A stretch of DNA of 64,000 bases from Pohlia nutans. Lineage: Eukaryota > Streptophyta > Bryopsida > Bryales > Mniaceae. Made by a program: the position numbers and the translations under genes. The stretch is taken from contig CM040087.1 in assembly GCA_022496805.1 (NCBI GenBank), positions 12,102,001 through 12,166,000 on the forward strand, in the 5' to 3' direction. The notes under the pieces were generated by a model. That model made no database searches. It had not been told where the DNA came from and saw nothing but the letters and a program-made list of their open reading frames with translations. Positions 1 to 10,800 of the stretch are shown here, piece by piece (position 1 is the first letter of the stretch; each line of letters begins with the position of its first letter).

Positions 1-2286
1 AGTCGAAGAAGGAGAAACTGGAGGCATTACAACGGAATGTCGAACAGTTCAAAAACAAGATGAATCCAGACAAGGAGGCCAAACTAAGGTCAGCTATGGA
101 CAAACTTCAACGCAGCAGCATTGAATTCATTCCCGTCGTCGCGTTCCGAAATGGGCGCGCAGTCGACTGTATTCCTGAGCTCTTTGAGTATCCAATCTTG
201 AATGTTGGAGAGTGCAGAAGGCTGCAGGTAAGCCTACTCTAATCAAACCTGTTTATGGATTTCGTTCAATCTGGGTACAAGTTGCTTACAAATTTTTGAG
301 TCCTCCCTCATAAAAACAGAGTCCCTTCCTTAAATTTTAATGTGCTCGATATGGCACCCATGGACCTACAAATTGAAATGGACATTCCTACTCTAGTCCT
401 CTACTGATAGGAATTTTTTGCAATCTTGAGAATCAATGCGGCCGCTTGATATAAGATCTACCTACTTTCAATGCTTACGAAAAAAATTGTAAGCATGTTG
501 TACCCGACTGTACACAATGTTATTCTCAACTTTCGATTGTCATTTTCATACTGATTTTCATTTTCATTTGCTGGCAGGTGCCGCTAAAGTTGGCGTGGGC
601 AATCACCATTCACAAGTGCCAAGGTACAGACACTTTGAATGTGACTAACAAATCTCTTCTTTACCCGAACTCGCAATAAGGTGGTTACCCCATTCCCAAC
701 TGGCGCCTTAAACCAACAGCTAGGGGCATTTTTTGCAATCAATGCTACAATGATGTTGGTTGTAGCATGAGTTATAGTTGGTAATGGGTTCTCTCTTGTT
801 GGTTTTAGTATATGCAAGTGTGGTTATGGATTCGTTGTTGTTGGTTTAAGCATCTTTAGTGTGTACAATACAAATCTTCTTTAGACAGAAACAACTCTAC
901 CTATGTGACGTGAATGGAATGTGTCATACTTCAACTTTGAAAATTTATAACTAATTCATTCTTCATCCAAAAATTATGTTTCAACTTGTGTTGGAATCTA
1001 TTTCTTCTTGCCTAACTCTAAAAAATAATAATACTAAATATTATCAATGTCTCATATCCGTATTTCTTATTTAGTTGGGAATGGGGTAACCACCTTATGT
1101 TTTCAGTTCAAGCATTCAGCCTCCACTGTCTACCCTCCCGAAGGAAACTTAATTTCTGTCTGTTTGAATAACTCGAGTATGGTTGTTGCAGGAATGACAC
1201 TTGACTACGTGAAAGTCTATTTGAAAGACATCTTTGCTGAGGGCCAAGTGTACGTAGCGCTCAGTAGAGCGCGCTCCATACAGGGCTTGCAAGTCATCGG
1301 AAACGCCTCACGTAGTTATGTCAAGTATGTGTTGTCTGCCCTCTAACCAGTCATGAATTTTCATATCCTATTATGGAATTGACGGATCAGGAAGCCTAAA
1401 TTGGGTCTTATGTTTTTTTTTTTGAGTTTTAAGTAGATCTTATGTGGGCTATTTTTGTTCAAATTTATTTGATATTTTACCAACATATGTAATGGAGTTA
1501 TCCTAAAAGCGAAGTTGTGTTTGAACAAGATACCATGTGTTTTGCTTTAATATACTCTTATTTTGTTTACTCTAAATAGTTATAAGATGTAGAAGAGCTT
1601 AGTGGCCTCTCATTATCAGGTGTGCAAGAGCTTGGTGGTCTCTAAACTCATGCACAACTAGTTTAGCCGTCAAAAGAGACAGTTAAACTAGTTGTGCATG
1701 AGTTTGAAAACCACTAAGCTCTTACACACCTAATGATGAGAGATCACTAAGCTTCTCCAAGCCTTATAACTATTTAGAGTAAACAAATAAGAGTAAATTA
1801 AAGCAAAACTCATGATATCTTGTTCAAACACAACTTCTCTTTCAGGATAACTCTAATGTTCTTCTCTGATTCTAGTGATAAAAAATTTGGTCCCATCTAA
1901 ATTATATTTTTCATGTTTAGATTTGTCATTTTAAAACCGTGAATCCTTGGTCCTTTAGGGGTTAAACATGCAGGTCAACTAATGCTCCGACTGGATAATT
2001 TGCTTGTGATTTGGGCAGGGTGAGTCCAAGGGTGGTGGAATTTTACAAGGCCTTGTCCAGAAAAGAAGCGCATTCGGTTACACAATTGCGGTTCCCAGAT
2101 TTAGTGTTGGACTTTCCCGTTGCAGATATTGTGGAACCTCGCAGGAATTACACCCCGGGGAATCTGTTTGAAAAATGCCCTGAGGAAGTTTTTCTGGAGA
2201 AGAAGCTTATCTGTTTCCATTGCAACAAGGAAGGACATCCAGCCTGGACATGTAAGTTGGGGAAAAAGCTCCGAATCAACTCGTAA
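1..2286 (+). CDS. PIF1-family DNA helicase, C-terminal exons (5' end outside window)
   Basis: ATP-dependent 5'-3' DNA helicase of the PIF1/RRM3 superfamily 1B group; the window starts inside the gene. Exons join in frame at 1-227, 578-623, 1192-1324 and 2019-2286. The order is a basic helical stretch, then PVVAFRNGRAVDCIPELF, then LAWAITIHKCQGMTLD (helicase motif V region), then GQVYVALSRARSIQGLQV (motif VI, with the catalytic arginine). These are diagnostic of PIF1. Walker A and B must lie upstream. The last exon adds about 85 residues absent from standard PIF1 and ends in a CCHC zinc knuckle (CFHCNKEGHPAWTC, spacing C-x2-C-x4-H-x4-C). Intron 3 (1325-2018) is filled by a transposon with a second one inside it. 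A consensus donor (TGTAAGT) overlaps the last knuckle cysteine codon near 2270, so an alternative spliced end is possible. Confidence 0.85.
1378..1965 (+). mobile_element. TTAA-family MITE carrying a nested insertion
   Basis: The right end is the clear terminus GGTCCTTTAGGGG followed by TTAA (1962-1965). The interior matches, in order, the 238-bp copy at 23606-23843, including the tracts around AAATTTGGTCCCAT and CATTTTAAAACC. The left end near 1378 is diverged. Removing the 359-bp foldback element and its 5-bp duplication leaves about 224 bp, close to the family length. It lies wholly inside intron 3 of the PIF1 gene. Confidence 0.75.
1495..1853. mobile_element. Foldback element with 5-bp target-site duplication
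   Basis: A 359-bp near-perfect inverted repeat with arms of about 170 bp around a short loop near 1668-1682. It begins GAGTTATCCT and ends AGGATAACTC. It is flanked by TAATG at 1490-1494 and 1854-1858. Relatives of the host MITE at about 23719 and 24489 run through this point without the insertion, so it is a later nested insertion. If transcribed with the PIF1 intron it would form a long hairpin RNA. Confidence 0.8.
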
Positions 2287-2300
2287 CTTGGCTGACTCTT

Positions 2301-2620
2301 TTAACCCCTAAAGGACCAAGAAACCCTAAACCTTGATGGGGCCTTTCTGCCCCTATCCAGATGAAATACATCCAGATAGAGATAGGGAATATCTTTGATT
2401 GGAATAGAGATAGGGATATCGTCGGTGGGTATACGCTAATTTGCCTTAGCTTAGAGTTTTCTAAATGAGTTCTCTAAATGATGCCTCATATGGATAATTG
2501 GATCTTCCATCCTTTAAGAATTTAGAGATGTAAGACCTTAGTGGGGCCTTTCTTTCCTTATCTGGATGAAATACATTTGAATAGGGATACATAATACCAT
2601 TGGTAGAGAAGCTTGCTAGT
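2301..2620 (+). repeat. TTAA-family terminus followed by a duplicated segment
   Basis: TTAACCCCTAAAGGACCAAG starts at 2301, 14 bp after the PIF1 stop, and is a perfect left terminus of the TTAA family. No matching right end was found. About 40 bp starting GGGGCCTTTCT at about 2338 recurs, diverged, at about 2543. Confidence 0.6.
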
Positions 2621-2939
2621 TTTGCATATTATAGTATTCAATAAAGCTTAGAAGAAATTCAATAGAGTATGTAATCTATTTTTGATTCAACACTATTTGC
2701 GATCATTGTAGCTATTCTAGGAAGTGAACTGTATATGAACATCTCGACTAATTTTGTTTATTGATGGCATTCTTGAAAGATTGCAAACTTGGTTTTGGCC
2801 ATTAATTAGTATTGTTGAATACATGCAAGTTTGTAGATAGACTGGACTCTTCAAGGTTCAAGTTTGTAGATAGACTGGACAACTCTTCAAGGTTCATGAT
2901 TGTTATATGGTAGTATCTTTGAACATAAATGATTTCAGG

Positions 2940-3104
2940 GCAAAAGGCTAGGACCAAAGGAACGTCCTATACAACTTCGGGCGATCCTCGACCTTGGGTC
3001 AACTTCATCCAGCTTTTTGTTCATCGACCGTCGCCAACTGGCCCTACCATTACCTTTTCGCATGTCCAACTTGTGTGTCAGATTCCTACTTGGATGGATG
3101 TATG
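2940..3104 (+). other. Possible alternative 3' exon of the PIF1 gene
   Basis: Follows a good acceptor (AAATGATTTCAG). If the donor inside the last PIF1 exon (GTAAGT near 2272) is used, the frame continues here through a basic and then proline-rich stretch to a TGA at 3102-3104. That version would replace the final knuckle cysteine by tryptophan. A diverged copy of about 3045-3140 exists at about 27640-27740, so this stretch may instead be repeat sequence. Confidence 0.3.
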
Positions 3105-4448
3105 AATCTTCTCCATCTTCACCCCAAACCGCTCTTTAGGATATAGTTCTAATTGGGGTACCCCTCTTTTTATGTGACAAATAGGTGAATTTTTCTTTTG
3201 AACTTTTTAATTTTATTTAATTTGTCCATTTTTATTGACTAGATTTTTATTTTTTTTAAATTAAAAAATTATCCACACCTCAATGATATTAAATACTTCA
3301 ATTTAAGTTCAACCTCTTAGTAGAATACATTACTTTTCAAATTTTTATGCTTGGTAGAATTTGTTTCCTAAAATGAGCATTTGTTGGCATTGTAGTATTT
3401 TATATATATATATTTCCTCAAAGTAATCAATTTAAATAGCACAAATCTAAATGTACTTTCTATTTGAAATTCCTACCAAGATGACATCATCTAATATTTG
3501 AAATAAATCTTTTGGATGTTTATTAGTGATTCGAACAAACATTGATTTTTGGACATAAAATCTCTTTTAAAATCATTGAAACTCTTCAATTTTAACATGA
3601 ATTTTTTCTTTAGTACTTCATGAGTGTAGAAAATCAAAACCACATTTACTAGATTCATTTGTTATTTTTTTATTAAGGAGGGACATAATCAAAGTTGCTA
3701 TAGGGGCTCATTTACGAGTTAAGACGGTTTTTTGGAGTACTCCAAGTAGAACTATGCCGCCTATGATGTTTTCTTTTTTGTCCATCTTTGCAGCATATGA
3801 TTTTTTTTTGGCAAAATGAATTATTTGAACATTCATTCGACCCCAAACATAAATTCTCAAGTGATTTTATTTGTAAGAAAGTTTAATATTCATCATTTGG
3901 AGGAAGAACCAAATAGTCATTAGGAGAAAAATGGGGTCCCAAATGGGCCCTCTAAGTTAGCCCGTGTTAGGTGAACCGGCTGCCCATACACCCCTCTCCT
4001 TGTAAACCCATTGGTGAAGGTTGCTGCCCGCTGACAGCATTAGAAGCCGCTGCTGGTAGTGTTGGCAGCGTTGATTGGCGCGACCCACGGAATTGCACTG
4101 CTGGCAACTACGGTGGCACCATTGGTGCCCTTGTCAAAAGTGCACGGTTTTGCCTAAAATTTTCAGCACGTGCCAAAGGCAAAGGCCCCTTTGTGACTAC
4201 AGATTTCTCCTAATGGATACAAAGGACATGGTTCTAAAGAAGTGCAAATGGATCTTCTAATCCTACCAAAAATCGACGCCGCCACATAGATTCGGCAAAA
4301 TAACTATTTAGTAGCATTTTGCATGTACTATTCCAATTTTGATTAAGAGTTGGTATTGTTCAGGCCATTGCACTTTGTGATCACCCTTTGTGGTCACCCA
4401 TTTCTTTTTGACAAGCCACAAACACATCTGCAAAGTGTTTAAAAAGCC
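3105..4448. other. Intergenic, no gene recognised
   Basis: AT-rich sequence with homopolymer runs and a short TA repeat near 3402-3411. A GC-richer patch at 3971-4213 is open for 80 codons on the plus strand, but it matches no family I recognise and has no flanking splice logic. Confidence 0.4.
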
Positions 4449-5450
4449 ATGTCTTCTCCTGAACTGTTAAAGGTCTTTGAAAAGTAAGTTTTTACACTTT
4501 TACTTTTATTATTAGCGTATTTAATTTTACATCATTTTACCTTATTAATTTACTTTACTTTATGTTATTAACATACGTTTGTTTTTAACATTGTGTTTGT
4601 TTAATATTTGTAGGCTTCCCCTCAAAAAGGCCAAAAGTAGCAATGACTATATAGTGTCTTTGATCCACCTAATGCGGAGGACTCTATATATAAAAGAGTT
4701 AGACAAGTTTTTGATAGAAGTTTTCTGCATATCTCAAAATATAAAGACTTTATCAGATTTAGCTGTTAGAGACAGAAACTGTTTGGTGGTCAATCCTAAT
4801 TCTGAAGGCCCCTTGAAGATCTAAAGAGATATCCTTAGCAGTTTTATGATGATTCACAATTATCACATGATGCTCATATGCTTTGAAGCTCACAACACCT
4901 TTGATCAAGGTTTCAGTCAAATCTTGCATGCATATGGTGGACTAAAGCAATACCAAAGTTTTGTCAAGAAGTTTAAGTAAGTGACTTAATCTATTTCAAA
5001 TAAACTTTATTTTGTACAATTCCAATGAGTAATGCAATGAAATATCTATGAAGTTTTTTGTGCGTTTTACAAAACAAATTAAAAAAACTTGGAATTTAGT
5101 TGAAAAACTCTATAATTATGTACACAAAAAGCTTTAAATTATTCTAATATGATACATGAAATCAAAGTTCTGAAGAGTTTTATTTTTACAATTATGGCAT
5201 CTCTTAAAAAAGAAAATTTTAATTTTTTAAAATTGTCTTCTTTATTGAATGAGGTTTTTTATATTTCCAAAAAAAAAAATATGGCTGTTGAAAATGATTA
5301 TTAAGTGATCTTTTAATACATATGTGAATGATATTTGAATTGTAATGGTAACTTAGGAAGTTTGAAGAGAAGGGAGCAGCCACCCATGGAGTGCTCATCG
5401 CAAAGGATTTGATGTGGGCGGAAACTATTCCCTTTGGTATATTTTCCAAA
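4449..5450 (+). pseudogene. Decayed intron-containing gene of unknown family
   Basis: Gene-like blocks lie in order with splice signals: an ATG exon 4449-4483 (MSSPELLKVFE) with a GTAAGT donor; an exon from about 4613 after TTTGTAG that joins in frame, then continues sensibly only after a frame change near 4647; an in-frame stop near 4824; an open block about 4827-4976 ending at a GTAAGT donor; and a block about 5356-5450 after an acceptor and before GTATAT. The peptide has no match I can name. The frameshift and stop suggest a pseudogene, although sequencing error or a missed intron is possible. Confidence 0.4.
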
Positions 5451-5513
5451 GCCATTTCTATTTTGTATGATTGTCATGTAAATTTTGAATATGAGACTAA
5501 GAAAATTCAATGC

Positions 5514-5960
5514 TTTAAATCAAGTGTAGCTGTTTTGAAGCAAGAAACATCTCTATAATGATGGAAGGGATTGTGGAGTAGTGCAATAACCCCAAATAAA
5601 ACTTAGCACCAACATTTTCAACCATGGACAGTGTTATGCCAATCTAGATTTAGATGTAGCATTTCAAATCTGGTGTAATACTAATTTTAGATCTAGCAAA
5701 CATTATGGGATAACTACAATCGACATTATTCTTGTACAACAATGATTCAGTTCTCGCATAACATTGAAACAAGATCTGCCATATATAGGTGGTATGTACT
5801 CGGAATGTACGTAGAGTGTGTATGGAGTACATATACGCGGAGGGAAGTAACAGTCGGGGCTTGGAAAAATAGGTTTTGGTGTAACATTGTTTTTGGATCT
5901 AATAGTTTAAATATGGCATAACACTACTCCGAGTAGAAATGTTTTGGACAAAAAATCTTG
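5514..5960 (-). repeat. Dispersed repeat copy, inverted relative to 27895-28345
   Basis: About 447 bp match the reverse complement of 27895-28345 with few differences. A 60-codon open frame conserved in both copies differs at only a few residues. No terminal repeats or coding domains were recognised. A third, much more diverged stretch lies at about 28425-28510. Confidence 0.75.
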
Positions 5961-6896
5961 GAATTATTGCACAGTGTTTAATCCGCTGTCGTTTGACGCC
6001 AAGCGGGGTAAACCGAAGGAATAGTCACGGCTAGAAACAAGGTCCAAAATCGTAGACTATATATATGAGATTTAAGCTTCTTTCATAAAGTACGTGTGCC
6101 AAGTGGCATGTGGCAACTCGTAGACTTGTGACATGAAAGAGGGCTTGCTATTCAATCTCTTTAGCATGAGCAAGTTTTTAGTTTAGATCAATTGATGAAA
6201 GTAGGAGGTTGCAATAGTTATAGGGTTCCACACAAGGCAAGCTTTACATACAAAAAGCTTTATCTACTATGCACCTGTATTGTGATTTTGCTTTATTAAA
6301 ACATTTGTAAAACAACTTTAAATTGAATAAATGATTTGCATCAAGTAATTTGGGACAAATTCTTTTCTCAAAAGCATCACCTATTATGGGACGGAGGGTA
6401 GAGTATGAGGACATCATCGTTTCAAGCAATACACATTTCACAAGTGACTAATCCGTGCCTGCCATCTTGAAGATACGGTTCCCATGTCATAATAGAGGCA
6501 TATCTGTAGCATTTTCTGTTTCTTTCCGGGCATCATTGATCTCAAAACTCGCTAAAATTAGCTGGATTTCTAGCAAAATAAAAACAAAATAAAAAATGGG
6601 GTTCCTAAATACAAAGAAAGAAAATGAAAATAAAATTGAAATGTAACGAGTGCTCATCATGATATAAATATGAAGCAACCTCATGAGCTGATATCCGCAG
6701 ATATCATCATGGTATCACCTTAACATATCAAGGCCGGTATTGCCGGATATTATAGAGGTATCGTGAGTATTGTGTGCACTAGGTAGCAAAAGTAATACCA
6801 TTTATGTGGGAGGTCGCATAATGTTATAGCCGGGCGTTTGAGTGGTATCAGGAGGATACAAACCTGATTATGTGAATGTAATCTTGTGTGGATGTA
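5961..6896. other. Intergenic, nothing recognised
   Basis: AT-rich sequence with scattered short open frames that look random. No splice-consistent gene, RNA gene or repeat was identified. Confidence 0.4.
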
Positions 6897-7431
6897 CAGT
6901 ACCCACCAATAAGTTTATGTTCATTTCAGCTTTTCAAAGAAATGATTCAAATAATTAAATTTATAAAAAATGTCAATATTAATATCAAGATATATTAAAC
7001 CATTTGAAGTGTGAAAAATTACTTCTTTGAACAACTTTTGGATCAAATATTAAAAAAATGTATAATTTATATTCAAATCGAACATTTCTAAACTAAAAAC
7101 TTCAAACATTGATATTTTAGTAAATATGACCTCAAAGCTCATGGTTTTTTTTCCACATGATTCTACAGAGGATTTGCATTCTTTTCATTGAAAATTTTAT
7201 AAACCATAAGTTACAAAATTTGTGTTCATAGTTGTTCGGATTAAGGGTAAAAAATGAAGGTTTTAAAAATAGATATAAAAGAAACCTTTTATTATCAAAA
7301 ATCAATTGTATGTATGGTTCATCTTGTGCACTACTACTTGTCCAAATTAGGCTCAAAACTAATAATTTTTGTAATTTTTAGTGGCAGTTCTTTGAAAAGT
7401 TGAACGAACGTAAACTTGTTGGTGGGTACTG
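6897..7431. mobile_element. Tc1/mariner or pogo-like MITE with TA duplication
   Basis: A 535-bp element starting CAGTACCCACCAA and ending TTGGTGGGTACTG, flanked by TA on both sides (6895-6896 and 7432-7433). Terminal inverted repeats extend about 45 bp with mismatches, through AAGTTTATGTTC and CTTTTCAAAGAA. The CAGT start with a TA duplication is typical of Tc1/mariner/pogo elements. There is no transposase, so the element is non-autonomous. Confidence 0.7.
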
Positions 7432-7887
7432 TACTAACATATTAATATTACAAATCTCACAAACAATTTGGGTTGGATTTCTGTCAATGCAGTATCAGTA
7501 TCACCCAGAGTGTTGCTACCTTGCCTTATTATCTTTGTATCTCAAAAAAGATGAGTCCTAGTGTTGCAGCACATTCTGTCCCGTGTACCCCTAGGGAATT
7601 TCGTGATTTCAAATCTAGGTACTAATCCTGAAGTTTAACCATCACAAAGATACAGAAGGGACCCTGAAGGTGTTCTCATTTTCATCATTATCAGGAACAG
7701 ATGTCCCGAAACATTGGCTCAAACATTTGTGGCAAAGGAACAAATAATGCTAATAATCTGTACTAGTCAGTGCAAGTTTTCTTGAAGTAATGCCTTCAGG
7801 TTCATACGAACATCCCAGCCTAAGTCCTCAACCCTCTGCTTCCAGCTTACTACATTACATCGGATACTAATGCACCGAATGGGAAAC

Positions 7888-10800
7888 TTAGAGCACAAAT
7901 CTTGAGAGGTCGGACTTTTTCAAAAGGTCTCCAACTGCCCGCTTCACTGTCTGCAGTTTCCAAGCAGATGCAAACATTATCAGGTTTGAAAAATATCTCA
8001 GTGCCAAAATCTAAATATGACATTTTAACCTATGTGAAAAGGGGAACACAATGTACCTCTTTGTCGATTGTATATGTTTCACCAGCCCTCTCCGGAGCAT
8101 GGAAACTAATATCCTCCACAACTCGTTCAATAACCTGAAAATCACCGAATATAAATCAAAGTGCTCCACATGGACAAAACCTTCTGAAAATGATAGCACA
8201 ATTCTGACATAGATAAATAGAAACTCCGGTCCATTTTCGAGGCTAGCGTGAATGAAGTGAATGAAGTGAATGAAGTGAATGAAGTGAATGAAGTGCCTGT
8301 TCGTAATGAGAATGAGACAGTGCCCACCGGACAAAGGGTCATTGGTGCAAACACAATTCTAACACCAGTGCGGATGAATACAAAATAGAGGTTGTGACAT
8401 ACTGTATGTAGCCTCCTAGCACCAATATTGTCCACTGATCGATTGACCTGTAGTCACAATTAAAAATGTTACTTTCAGTGTATGTCAAAGGCAAGCATAC
8501 CACAGCTACATCACACCACTCTACTTTAAATTAGCAACGTATTGAACCCAAAGGTGATTTCAACCAGTAAGCCTTTGATATATCGTTGTGGTGAATATCA
8601 ATTCTTGTATGAACGTAAAAGACATGCATCCCCTCTCACTGACACGAGAATTAAATAACAATAATGCCAACTTTAACTAGCAAGTCTAATGAACAATTAG
8701 TTAAACTCCAAGAGAATGCATACGAAGAATCCTTCGATATGGCTCTAAGCAACAGTGACGACATATTTCAAGAGATCAGAGCGAATTCCACAAATATAAA
8801 GATATTGGGATGCCCAAAATATCTGAAATTTAGTGCTGCTAAACAAATACCCTTATTTGATGTGGCTTCCTTGCATATTAGTCTCACTTCTAGAGGGTAA
8901 AAGAAAAATAAGTAATATATAATGTGTCAAGAAAGCTTTTATTACAGACTAATGCAGAGACTGAACGACAGCAACATGCTATTCTTGACTGTTGATTTGC
9001 ACCCCTATTTGAACTCACTGGCAATATGTAAAAGCAAGCCTTCGAGGAGTGCATAGGCATATTTTACTTCCGTGTATGAAAGTGAAAGCCTAATTGAGAG
9101 CAGTGGATATACAAGCTAATCAGGGAATCAATAAAACGTGTACCTCGGCAGCCACTGTGGCAAGTTCTTCTATGGCATCATCCGTGAATACCAGATTGAT
9201 GTCCTCTGTCTTCATCAGGAGTTGCTGCTGCCGAATCATATTTGTCTCGGGTTCTGTCAATATCCGATACAAATCCTGCAGAATATGAAATAAGATAAAT
9301 CTCTTAATTAAAAGGGTAGTGTCACGTAGCTATAAAATCTTTAGAAACTGTGAATTAGGAGTGGAATACGGAATCAGGAGAAGAATATGAGGTTACTTTT
9401 CTAGATCAGGGCAATAGAACAATCAGCCATGTCCATTCAAGGACGGGCTGATTGGATTGAGGCACTCATTACCTCTCTACTCAAGCCTTTCAGCTCCACT
9501 CGAATAGGCAATCGTCCTTGCAATTCAGCAAGCATGTCGCTAGGTTTGCATGAATGAAATGCACCGCTACAAATGAAAAGAATGTGGTCGGTGTTCACGT
9601 TGCCATACTTTGTACTCACCATACTGCAGGTAAACAACGAATTGTCAAGTGTAAGCTTAGCAAACCTCAAAGCATAGAAAACGGCTAAGTAAACTCAGAA
9701 GAATTAAAGGCAAATGAAAACGACTACATGCATAATTGGCATATGTCTAGCAAAAGCGTGCGACGATGACAGCACGTAAGTCCTAAAAACTTGAACGCCT
9801 CTGCCTCAATTTGCGTACTTAGAAGAGTTACCTGCCCTCAATGATTGGCAGCAGATCACGCTGAACCCCTTCAGAGCTTGCATCTGCCCCATGTCTAGTC
9901 TCATGGTTGGTAACTATCTTGTCAATCTCATCAATAAATACAATGCCGTCTGACTCCGCTAACTGTTCCACGTCAGCAACCCATGTCCCATTTTAGATTC
10001 AAGATCTTTCCTGGCAACTACATACTGATACTTTGAACATGAGAGCATTTCCTTTCTTTCCATGGCAAAAAAATATACGACCATCTTATGCTACAGCAGC
10101 GAGCGGGTAGCCCAGAACAGGAAAACCCACGTAGATGCAAGATGGCCTACTTTTCCAGTACTTGAGAAAAACAAAGAGTAGTTATGTACGCGAACAACTG
10201 CTCACCCACTAACACCTCCACACTTCCCTCTAATGGATTAGCCGTCCGGTAAACTAAGCTTCATTTGGAATTGAGATGTTTCTTCAAAGCAATCAGAGGT
10301 CTACACAAGCCCCGGGACAAAAAGACTTGCAAATAATCCACAGGAACACACAAAGCGGCATGAGCGATGGCAGCCTTGATTACCAGTATCGCATCCTTTG
10401 TGATCTGATCTGAATTGAGATGTTTCTCCATTTCGATTTCTCGCAAGATTGGTTTGGCCTCCCCTATAGTGATTTCCATCCTCTCTAGCCTCTGCGACTT
10501 GAAAACTTTCTCCATCTGAGGCAACTAGTTCCCCATCCAACGAATCAGAACAAGATAGACTTATTCCAGAAAAGACATGTCAAAATTCCTTGTTTGTATC
10601 ATCGTAAACTGTTGTTGCACGTCAGACCAACTTAAAAGACAAACTACAGCACCGCATGACCCAACCAAACAGGAAGTTGGACTGTACCCGGAAAATCAGC
10701 TCATTCACACCAAACCCACTAACGCCTCCTATCTCCAAAGGAAGCCGTGACCTTCCATCAGGAATATCGAGCTGTATCTTACGATTGTCTAATGCACCAT

